NCBI RefSeq assembly: GCF_041814905.1 | Contig: NZ_JBGXYA010000036.1 | Coordinates: forward strand, 1-64,000 | DNA from: Glaesserella sp041814905 | GTDB taxonomy: Bacteria > Pseudomonadota > Gammaproteobacteria > Enterobacterales > Pasteurellaceae | DNA: 64,000 bases | Direction: 5' to 3' | In this document: positions 43,257 to 49,575 of the stretch, one piece after another | Position numbering within the stretch: the first letter of the stretch is position 1 | Layout: each line of letters starts with the position of its first letter | Translations under genes and position numbers: made by a program | The notes under the pieces: generated by a model | Told to the model about the DNA's origin: nothing | Seen by the model: the letters and a program-made list of their open reading frames with translations, nothing else | The model's database searches: none

Positions 43257-43271
43257 TACTTTTAAGAAGTA
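43257..43271 (+). promoter_or_regulatory. Candidate HxlR-family operator
   Basis: TACTT-TTAAG-AAGTA, a perfect 5-bp dyad with a 5-bp centre, 52 bp before the HxlR gene. Larger arms AACTTAC / GTAAGTT (43253-43288) surround it. Known HxlR-type sites (for example YodB in Bacillus) are TACT-N7-AGTA, which this matches. Confidence 0.5.
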
Positions 43272-43322
43272 CATTAAAAAGGTAAGTTCTATTTTTTATC
43301 GCTTAAATACTCAGGAAATCCT

Positions 43323-43697
43323 ATGCAAGAAAAAGCGTCACAGAACATTAAGCGGGGATATGTTCTCTCCGCAAAATGCCCTTCGCGAGCAATGTTATTG
43401 CACCTAACCGGTCGGTGGGGCGGGTTGATTATGATTGTGTTATTAAAAGGCACGAAACGTTTCAGCGAGCTGCGTAAAGAGATCGACGGTGTAAGTGAAC
43501 GAATGCTGACGCAAACGTTACAACAACTTGAGCGGGACGGGATGATTAACCGTAAATCTTTTCATACCGTGCCGCCACACGTGGAATATTCACTAACCGA
43601 TTATGGCAGACAAGCGGCTGAACGGATTTATCAACTAGTCGATTGGTTAGAATGTAATGTGAACGGGCTTTTGCAAACGCGCCAATCAACAAAATAA
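43323..43697 (+). CDS. HxlR-family transcriptional regulator
   Basis: A 124-residue winged-HTH protein of the HxlR/YodB family. It has the N-terminal conserved Cys in AKCPSRAMLL, then LTGRWGGLIMIVLLKGTKRFSELRKEIDGVSERMLTQTLQQLERDGMINRKSFHTVPPHVEYSLTDYGRQ, with the recognition helix in SERMLTQTLQQLE. HxlR proteins often sense thiol-reactive or carbonyl compounds through that N-terminal Cys, usually controlling a neighbouring redox enzyme. None is adjacent here: ccmE is downstream in the same direction after about 100 bp, and the glycan cluster is 470 bp away divergently. Self-regulation through the 43257 dyad is the simplest reading. Confidence 0.88.
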   Translation: MQEKASQNIKRGYVLSAKCPSRAMLLHLTGRWGGLIMIVLLKGTKRFSELRKEIDGVSERMLTQTLQQLERDGMINRKSFHTVPPHVEYSLTDYGRQAAERIYQLVDWLECNVNGLLQTRQSTK

Positions 43698-43797
43698 CCA
43701 GCGACCCGATGAGGGAATTTTGATAAAATACTTTCATATATGTGATTGTATATAAAACAATATGTGTGATTACTTATTTATTTTTTAAGGGTTATTT

Positions 43798-44319
43798 ATG
43801 AATCCAAGACGTAAATCAAGACTGAAAGTGGTAGTAGCAGTATTAAGTGGGGTTGCTGTTGCCGCTGGTCTAACGCTCTATGCATTGAGTCAAAATATTG
43901 ACTTATTCTATACGCCGTCAGAAATCGTGTATGGCAAAAATGATGACCCAAAAACCAAGCCGGAAGTCGGTCAACGTATTCGTGTAGGCGGAATGGTGGT
44001 TGACGGAACGGTGAAACGTGATGATAAAACCCTCAAAGTGGTATTTGACCTTAACGATATCGGTCCGTCTATTCAGGTTGAATATGAAGGCATTCTGCCG
44101 GATTTATTCCGTGAAGGACAAGGTATTGTTGCACAAGGGACGTTAATCGAACCAACCAAACTGAAAGCAACAGAAGTGCTAGCAAAACACGACGAAAACT
44201 ATATGCCGCCGGAATTAAACGATCAAATGAAAAAACAGCATCAACCGATGGGGATTTCCGATGCGGATCTGAAAGGCAAATCGGAGCGTGATCGCTATCA
44301 GTTGGGAGACAACAAATGA
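43798..44319 (+). CDS. ccmE: Cytochrome c maturation haem chaperone CcmE
   Basis: Periplasmic-facing, membrane-anchored haem chaperone of System I cytochrome c biogenesis. The 173 residues begin MNPRRKSRLKVVVAVLSGVAVAAGLTLYALSQNID (anchor about 10-30). An OB-fold follows, with YTPSEIVYGKNDD, RIRVGGMVVDGTVKRD and the haem-binding His in LAKHDENYMPPEL (about residue 130). The length is as in E. coli (159) with a slightly longer tail. It lies just before ccmF, overlapping it by 4 nt (ATGA). ccmA-D are not upstream: an HxlR gene occupies that place. Confidence 0.95.
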   Translation: MNPRRKSRLKVVVAVLSGVAVAAGLTLYALSQNIDLFYTPSEIVYGKNDDPKTKPEVGQRIRVGGMVVDGTVKRDDKTLKVVFDLNDIGPSIQVEYEGILPDLFREGQGIVAQGTLIEPTKLKATEVLAKHDENYMPPELNDQMKKQHQPMGISDADLKGKSERDRYQLGDNK

Positions 44320-46271
44320 TTGCAGAATTAGGTAATTATACCCTTGCACTCAGCTTGGCAATCGCATTGTTGGTTGCGGTATTACCGATTATCGGTGCCG
44401 AAAAACATAATGCCACATTAACCTCCCTTGCTCGCCCGATGACTTGGGCGATGTTCATTGCGCTGACGATTTCGTTCGGTTCGCTTTTTTATTTATTTGC
44501 TGTCAATGATTTCAGCGTGCAATATGTCGTGAATAATTCTAACAGTACCTTACCACTTGAATACCGTTTATCTGCGGTATGGGGCTCCCATGAAGGTTCA
44601 TTACTACTTTGGATTTGGCTACTCTCTTTGTGGAGCGTTGCAGTGGCAACATTCAGTCGTCAAATGCCGGAAGAAGCGGTAGCGCGAGTGCTGGGGGTCA
44701 TGGGCTTAATCAGTATCGGCTTTTTAGTATTTATTATTTTTACATCTAACCCGTTTGACCGCACATTTCCGGATTTCCCGGTTGACGGACGTGAGCTCAA
44801 CCCGATGTTGCAGGATATCGGATTGATTTTCCACCCGCCGCTACTCTATATGGGCTACGTCGGTTTTTCTGTGGCTTTCGCGTTTGCAATCGCTTCCTTA
44901 ATGACCGGGCGTTTAGATACCGCTTGGGCGCGCTGGTCTCGCCCATGGACAATTGCTGCTTGGGTGTTTCTCACATTAGGAATCGTACTTGGTTCTTGGT
45001 GGGCATATTATGAACTCGGTTGGGGCGGTTGGTGGTTTTGGGATCCGGTCGAAAACGCTTCCTTAATGCCGTGGATTGCCGGAACAGCCTTAATTCACTC
45101 ACTCGCCGTCACCGAAAAACGCAGCACCTTTAAAGCATGGACTGTGTTATTGGCAATTATGGCATTTTCTCTCTGCTTGCTCGGTACATTTTTAGTTCGT
45201 TCGGGAATTTTAGTGTCGGTTCACGCTTTTGCTTCTGACCCAACCCGCGGTTTATATATTCTGGCCTATTTGGTGATCGTGATTGGCGGTTCACTACTGC
45301 TTTACGCCTATCAAGGCAGCAAAATTAAAAGTACGGACAATTCGGAACGCTATTCACGCGAATCACTATTACTATTGAATAACGTGTTACTGATGGCATT
45401 TTTATCAGTAGTCTTTTTAGGCACGATTTTACCGCTAATTCACAAACAGATCGGTTTAGGTACAATATCTATCGGTGCGCCATTCTTTGATCAAATGTTT
45501 ATGATTTTAATGGTACCTTTCGCCTTTTTATTAGGAATCGGTCCGTTAGTCAAATGGCGTCGCGACCAAGTTTCTGCAATCCGTAAACCGGTAGTCATTT
45601 CGTTAGTCGTGATGATTGCTCTCGGCTTTGCTCTGCCTTATTTCTTTGCGAGTAAAATCACTGTTAGCGTCGTTCTCGGTACCATGATGTCTATGATCAT
45701 CGTGGCGCTGAGCCTGTATGAGTTACATCAACGCGCCACCCACCGTCATACTTTCTTTGCCGGATTATTGAAACTCTCCCGCTCTCATTGGGGAATGATA
45801 CTCGCGCATTTGGGCGTGGCGGTCACGGTATTCGGTATCGCCTTTAGCCAAAACTTCAGTATTGAACGAGATGTGCGAATGAAGGTCGGCGATTCCACAC
45901 AAATTTTAGATTATAACTTCACGTTCAAAGGCATTCGTGATAGCAACGGCCCGAACTATATCGGCGGTACAGCGGAGCTTGAAATTACCCAAAACGGCAA
46001 ATATGCATCGACATTATATGCAGAAAAACGTTTTTATAATGTCAGTAAAATGGGAATGACTGAAGCCGCTATCGATTGGGGTTTCACTCGGGATTTATAC
46101 GCGGCATTAGGCGAGCGCTTAGAGGACGGTTCTTGGGCGCTACGACTTTACTACAAACCGTTTATCCGCTGGATCTGGTTCGGCGGTCTGTTTATGGTAT
46201 TCGGCGGGGTGCTGTGTATGGCGGATAAGCGTTACCGCTTGAAAGTTGTGCCCAAAACTGCGACGATATAG
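44316..46271 (+). CDS. ccmF: Cytochrome c haem lyase subunit CcmF
   Basis: Large inner-membrane protein that passes haem from CcmE to apocytochrome c. The 651 residues include about 14-15 membrane helices, the tryptophan-rich WWD segment ELGWGGWWFWDPVENASLMPWIAG (about 225-248), the conserved periplasmic His in IHSLAVTEKRSTFKAW and RSGILVSVHAFASDPTRG, GSHEGSLLLWIW and a C-terminal large periplasmic loop. The length is normal. A 4-nt overlap with ccmE couples translation. Instead of ccmG/ccmH, the next gene is a tiny CXXC protein. Confidence 0.95.
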   Translation: MIAELGNYTLALSLAIALLVAVLPIIGAEKHNATLTSLARPMTWAMFIALTISFGSLFYLFAVNDFSVQYVVNNSNSTLPLEYRLSAVWGSHEGSLLLWIWLLSLWSVAVATFSRQMPEEAVARVLGVMGLISIGFLVFIIFTSNPFDRTFPDFPVDGRELNPMLQDIGLIFHPPLLYMGYVGFSVAFAFAIASLMTGRLDTAWARWSRPWTIAAWVFLTLGIVLGSWWAYYELGWGGWWFWDPVENASLMPWIAGTALIHSLAVTEKRSTFKAWTVLLAIMAFSLCLLGTFLVRSGILVSVHAFASDPTRGLYILAYLVIVIGGSLLLYAYQGSKIKSTDNSERYSRESLLLLNNVLLMAFLSVVFLGTILPLIHKQIGLGTISIGAPFFDQMFMILMVPFAFLLGIGPLVKWRRDQVSAIRKPVVISLVVMIALGFALPYFFASKITVSVVLGTMMSMIIVALSLYELHQRATHRHTFFAGLLKLSRSHWGMILAHLGVAVTVFGIAFSQNFSIERDVRMKVGDSTQILDYNFTFKGIRDSNGPNYIGGTAELEITQNGKYASTLYAEKRFYNVSKMGMTEAAIDWGFTRDLYAALGERLEDGSWALRLYYKPFIRWIWFGGLFMVFGGVLCMADKRYRLKVVPKTATI

Positions 46272-46306
46272 TTTATCCTTTTCTCCTTGTTTGGAGGAAA
46301 GTCGTT

Positions 46307-46317
46307 ACAAGCGGTCA
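46307..46317 (+). repeat. DNA uptake signal sequence after ccmF
   Basis: ACAAGCGGTCA followed by TTTTTTGCAAAAAGAGG. It lies in the 81-bp ccmF-46353 gap. Confidence 0.8.
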
Positions 46318-46352
46318 TTTTTCCCCCATTTTTTGCAAAAAGAGGTGACAAT

Positions 46353-46517
46353 ATGGCGGAACAACAAAAAGGCTTTTTTCGAAACCTACTCGATAAATAT
46401 GATGAGCTTTGCAAGGATCTCGGCGTCGACCAAGGTGGATGTCGCGGTTGTATTCCTGTCGTCAAATTCGATCCAGAAAAAGAAGAAGGCGATAACAAAA
46501 CTGAGAAAAAAGAGTAA
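46353..46517 (+). CDS. Small CXXC protein downstream of ccmF
   Basis: A 54-residue protein starting at the ATG at 46353, which is preceded by AGAGGTGAC (a strong ribosome-binding site). Sequence features: N-terminal helix AEQQKGFFRNLLDKYDELCKDLG, then VDQGGCRGCIPVVKFDP with a CXXC pair (residues about 30-33, plus a third Cys at about 20), then an acidic/Lys tail KEEGDNKTEKKE. No signal peptide or membrane segment is visible, so it is probably cytoplasmic. I recall very similar short ORFs next to ccm genes in Pasteurellaceae under a DUF5363-type name, but am not certain. The CXXC could bind metal or act in thiol exchange. Its position right after ccmF suggests a link with cytochrome maturation. 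Confidence 0.72.
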   Translation: MAEQQKGFFRNLLDKYDELCKDLGVDQGGCRGCIPVVKFDPEKEEGDNKTEKKE

Positions 46518-46648
46518 TCTCATTAACACCACTGTCGGGTATCACATATCCCGGCAGATTTATGCCTCTACCCTCCCGCATTTTTTCATTGATTTCCGCC
46601 CTTAAAAATCCGTAAAATACCACTATATTTTTTTACAGTATTTTGATT

Positions 46649-48256
46649 ATGATTATTGACGAAATTTGGCTATATGCGGCAATCGCCGGCTTAACATTGA
46701 TCGGAATTTTGCTGCTATTTACACAATCACGTTATAAACGCGATGCCATTGAGTTACAGCAAGATCTCCAACAAATCCAAACTCAACTTGAACAGCTTTC
46801 ACAAAAATACGAAGCCGTAAATACAGAAAAAAATCAGGTTGAGCAGTGGGCGATTCAACAACAAACCCGCGCCGAGTCTATTGACGAACGTTTAGCGGAG
46901 CGGGATCTTTCCATTCAAAAACTACAACAGAAACTGGAATTTGCCGAAAACCAAGAAAACCAATTGGAAAGCTATATCAATGAACTCAAAGAACGCATCG
47001 GTTCATCACAAGCCAAAGCCGATGGGTTGGAAGATCAACTGCAAAATGCCCAACTCAACTTAATCAATAAGGAAAAAGAGAGACAATCGCTACAAGTACA
47101 ACTTTCTCAAGTACAACAAGAATTAGTGGAATTACGCACAACACTGCATGAAAAACAGAGCAATTTTGATGCTCAACAACGTCAATTTATGGAGGTTCGC
47201 CAACAACTGAATGTGGAATTTCAACATCTGGCTCAACAGATTTTGGACGAAAAAAGCAAATCTTTTTCGGAAACCAACCAATCCGCTTTAGACCTGCTGC
47301 TCAAGCCGTTTAAAGAGCAAATCGACGCATTTCAAAAACGGGTGAACGAAATCCATAGCGAATCCATTAAAGGTCACACCAATTTGGAATCGGAAATTAA
47401 ACGGGTACTGGAAATTGGTTTATCCATGTCGCAAGAGGCGCAAAACCTCACTACCGCATTAAAAGGTAATAATAAAATTGCAGGTAACTGGGGCGAAATT
47501 CAGTTGGAAAGTGCATTGCAATCGGCGGGGTTACTCGCAGGTGAACATTATGTTGAACAAGAGAGTTATCGCGATGAAGAAGGTAAACGGTTTGCGCCGG
47601 ATTTTGTGGTGAACTTGCCGGACGGCAAACATCTTATCATTGACAGTAAAATATCGCTGGTCGCTTACGATCAAGCGGTCAGATCTGAAGAAAATTTTGC
47701 AATTCAACAGGCGTTGGATGAACATTGCCGTTCGTTGCGCACGCATATAGACGGGCTTTCTAAAAAGGACTATCGCAATCTTATTGGGATTAAAAGCCCC
47801 GATTTCGTGCTGATGTTTGTGCCGATAGAACCCGCTTATATTGAAGCGATGAAACACGATCCTCAACTATTTAACTACGGCTACGAACGTAATGTCATTT
47901 TGGTTTCGCATACGACTTTAATGCCGATTTTACGCACCGTAGCAAACTTATGGCGTATCGAACGCGGAAATACGGAAGCGCGTGAAATCAGTGAAAAAGC
48001 AGGCGATATTTACAATCAGGTTTGTATGGTTGCTGACCGTTTGGCAAAACTTGGCAGCACTCTGAACAGCGCCAGTCATCAATACAACCAAACAGTTACA
48101 TCGTTAGTCGGCAGACAAGGGTTGTTAGGCAAAGTCGACCGCTTCCAACATCTTTCAAGCAAAGCAAGCCAAATCGTTCCGAAAGTAGAATTACTGGAAA
48201 GCGATTGGGATGTCGCAAAATTGGAAGTAATAAAAGAGCAAGAAGATAAAGCATGA
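46649..48256 (+). CDS. rmuC: DNA recombination protein RmuC
   Basis: A 535-residue RmuC protein (from the ATG at 46649; a TTG two codons earlier is an unlikely start). A short N-terminal membrane anchor (LYAAIAGLTLIGILLLFTQS) is followed by a long coiled coil (about 25-210, rich in Gln, Glu and Leu: LQQDLQQIQTQLEQLSQKYE). A C-terminal domain of restriction-endonuclease-like fold has GNWGEIQLESALQSAGL, YEQ-like ESYRDEEGKRFAPDFVVNLPDGKHLIIDSKISLVAY (Glu..Asp..Asp-Ser-Lys active site) and NLIGIKSPDFVLMFVPIEPAY. RmuC limits inverted-repeat rearrangement in E. coli. The last base triplet overlaps the next mini-ORF (ATGA). Confidence 0.93.
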   Translation: MIIDEIWLYAAIAGLTLIGILLLFTQSRYKRDAIELQQDLQQIQTQLEQLSQKYEAVNTEKNQVEQWAIQQQTRAESIDERLAERDLSIQKLQQKLEFAENQENQLESYINELKERIGSSQAKADGLEDQLQNAQLNLINKEKERQSLQVQLSQVQQELVELRTTLHEKQSNFDAQQRQFMEVRQQLNVEFQHLAQQILDEKSKSFSETNQSALDLLLKPFKEQIDAFQKRVNEIHSESIKGHTNLESEIKRVLEIGLSMSQEAQNLTTALKGNNKIAGNWGEIQLESALQSAGLLAGEHYVEQESYRDEEGKRFAPDFVVNLPDGKHLIIDSKISLVAYDQAVRSEENFAIQQALDEHCRSLRTHIDGLSKKDYRNLIGIKSPDFVLMFVPIEPAYIEAMKHDPQLFNYGYERNVILVSHTTLMPILRTVANLWRIERGNTEAREISEKAGDIYNQVCMVADRLAKLGSTLNSASHQYNQTVTSLVGRQGLLGKVDRFQHLSSKASQIVPKVELLESDWDVAKLEVIKEQEDKA

Positions 48257-48330
48257 AGCAAATCACCATCGAGCAGATTTTTGAAAAATCAAACAAGATC
48301 ATTTTTGGCGATGACGAATATCACGTATAA
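48253..48330 (+). pseudogene. HemP-like mini-ORF, probably truncated
   Basis: ATG at 48253 overlaps the rmuC stop (ATGA) and opens 25 codons: MKQITIEQIFEKSNKIIFGD, then DEYHV and stop. Pattern: short N-terminal strand, I/L-F, basic loop, I-I-[FI]-x-x-x-E-Y-x-[LV]. This resembles the first two thirds of hemin-uptake HemP proteins, which continue with an LRxTxxGKLILTK-like end; that end is missing here. The pabA promoter -10 (TATAAT, 48326-48331) overlaps the premature stop. It could be a decayed hemP, a tiny functional peptide or a chance match. Confidence 0.4.
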
Positions 48331-48331
48331 T
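48326..48331 (+). promoter_or_regulatory. Likely -10 element for pabA
   Basis: A perfect TATAAT 34 bp before the pabA ATG. The -35 candidates (TTGGCG, 15-bp spacer) are poor, so it may be an extended or activator-dependent promoter. Confidence 0.5.
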
Positions 48332-48364
48332 TTCGTGCTATGAATATCCGTATCACACAACAAC

Positions 48365-48928
48365 ATGCTACTTATTATTGATAATCACGATTCCTTCACA
48401 TTTAACCTAGTTGATTTGGTGCGAAAAATCGGGGTTGAGATGCAAGTCGTCTCCGTCGAAGACCTTGATTTAGACGCCGTGGAACATTTCAGCCACATTA
48501 TGATCTCACCCGGTCCTGATGTGCCGAGTGCTTATCCTCAACTGTTTGCCCTGTTAGAGCGTTACCACCATGCTAAATCGATTTTGGGCGTTTGCCTTGG
48601 GCATCAAACCCTCTGTCAATTTTTCGGCGGAGCTTTGTACAACCTTGAAACAGTCCGCCATGGTCAGCGCCGCTCATTGGTTCAGCATTCTCCTAATCCC
48701 TTGTTTGAAGGGTTACCCGATTCTTTTCATATCGGGCTTTATCACTCTTGGGCAATTTTGCAAAATTCTCTCGCAAACACACCGCTTGTCATGACCGCTT
48801 CTTGCGATCAAGGCGTATTGATGGCAATCCGCCATCAATACTTGCCGATTTACGGCGTGCAATTTCATCCGGAATCATTTATCACCGAACACGGTGAACA
48901 AATATTGCGCAACTGGCTGACGAAGTAA
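48365..48928 (+). CDS. pabA: Aminodeoxychorismate synthase amidotransferase PabA-like
   Basis: A 187-residue class I glutamine amidotransferase: LLIIDNHDSFTFNLVDLVRKIG, MISPGPDVPSAYPQ, nucleophile Cys in ILGVCLGHQTL and VQFHPESFITEHG (His-Glu). It is stand-alone, with no pabB or aminodeoxychorismate lyase beside it. A true trpG is present in the trp operon, so this one most likely serves folate (p-aminobenzoate) synthesis with a PabB encoded elsewhere. A role with TrpE as a backup cannot be excluded from sequence. Confidence 0.85.
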   Translation: MLLIIDNHDSFTFNLVDLVRKIGVEMQVVSVEDLDLDAVEHFSHIMISPGPDVPSAYPQLFALLERYHHAKSILGVCLGHQTLCQFFGGALYNLETVRHGQRRSLVQHSPNPLFEGLPDSFHIGLYHSWAILQNSLANTPLVMTASCDQGVLMAIRHQYLPIYGVQFHPESFITEHGEQILRNWLTK

Positions 48929-49008
48929 TTCACGCCTCAAATTTACAAATCCTAATTCATTGATTTCTTTAATCTGTTTTTTGACAGTTTGAAAGGATTC
49001 GCCTAATT

Positions 49009-49022
49009 TTGATTTTTATCAA
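49009..49022 (+). promoter_or_regulatory. FNR site upstream of nrdG
   Basis: Perfect TTGAT-TTTT-ATCAA. Its centre (49015.5) is about 41.5 bp upstream of a predicted start near 49057, the class II FNR position. A -10-like TATACA lies at 49043-49048. This implies anaerobic activation. Confidence 0.88.
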
Positions 49023-49045
49023 TTTTCTTTACCCTTAAACCTTAT

Positions 49046-49061
49046 ACACTACATATTGTGT
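49046..49061 (+). promoter_or_regulatory. NrdR box 1
   Basis: ACACTACATATTGTGT matches the NrdR palindrome (acaCwAtATaTwGtgt) and overlaps the -10. Confidence 0.85.
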
Positions 49062-49077
49062 TTCAAACAACAAAAAA

Positions 49078-49093
49078 ACACAATATATAGTGA
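49078..49093 (+). promoter_or_regulatory. NrdR box 2
   Basis: ACACAATATATAGTGA, a good NrdR box. Its centre is 32 bp from box 1, three helical turns, the spacing usual for paired NrdR boxes. It lies 9 bp before the nrdG start. Confidence 0.87.
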
Positions 49094-49101
49094 ATTAATA
49101 T

Positions 49102-49575
49102 ATGCAACAGCTTAGATTCAGCAGCGAACAAATTGTCTGGCAGGAAGTGCCGAATGAAACTTCTCTTGCCTTTTTAATTAACGGCTGCCCGCTAGGTTGC
49201 AAAGGCTGCCATAGTGCCGATAGTTGGAAAGCTGATAGCGGCATACTTTTAACGGAAGAATATCTTCAACAGCGTTTAACCCAATATCAAGGCTTGATCA
49301 GTTGCGTACTGTTTATGGGGGGCGAATGGCAAGCGGAAACACTCATCCGTCTGTTAAAGTTAGTTCGTCAACACGGTTTAAAAACCTGTCTTTATACCGG
49401 GTTGGAACGGCATGAATTACCGCAAGCACTCATCAAGTATCTCACTTACCTAAAAACCGGCAGGTGGATTGCCGAACGTGGCGGACTGAACAGTTTAACG
49501 ACGAATCAACGTTTTATCGATTTACGCAGCGGCGAAAATCTCAACCCTCTTTTTCTGAAGGAAACAACGAAATGA
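49102..49575 (+). CDS. nrdG: Anaerobic ribonucleotide reductase activase NrdG
   Basis: Radical-SAM activase that installs the glycyl radical on NrdD. 157 residues. The [4Fe-4S] motif is CPLGCKGCHSADSW (Cys 29, 33, 36; CX3CX2C), followed by VLFMGGEWQAETLIRLLKLV and TCLYTGLE. The C-terminus (RFIDLRSGENLNPLF) is typical of short NrdG proteins. It is unusual that nrdG precedes nrdD. Its stop overlaps the nrdD start (ATGA). The ribosome-binding site is poor (TAGTGAATTAATAT), since the NrdR box occupies that spot. Confidence 0.92.
   Translation: MQQLRFSSEQIVWQEVPNETSLAFLINGCPLGCKGCHSADSWKADSGILLTEEYLQQRLTQYQGLISCVLFMGGEWQAETLIRLLKLVRQHGLKTCLYTGLERHELPQALIKYLTYLKTGRWIAERGGLNSLTTNQRFIDLRSGENLNPLFLKETTK

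Larger units (their letters stand above)
42852..43322. other. 471-bp intergenic region
   Basis: AT-rich region between the divergent cluster and the HxlR gene. It holds the dyad at 42943, a single USS (AGACCGCTTGT, 43159-43169, with TTTGCAAAATTTTT upstream) and the dyad at 43257. I see no ORF of family-like composition in it. Confidence 0.7.

Noticed and set aside
49464..49571. Upstream extension of nrdD
   Set aside because: Re-reads nrdG in another frame; the ATG at 49572 overlaps the nrdG stop as ATGA.
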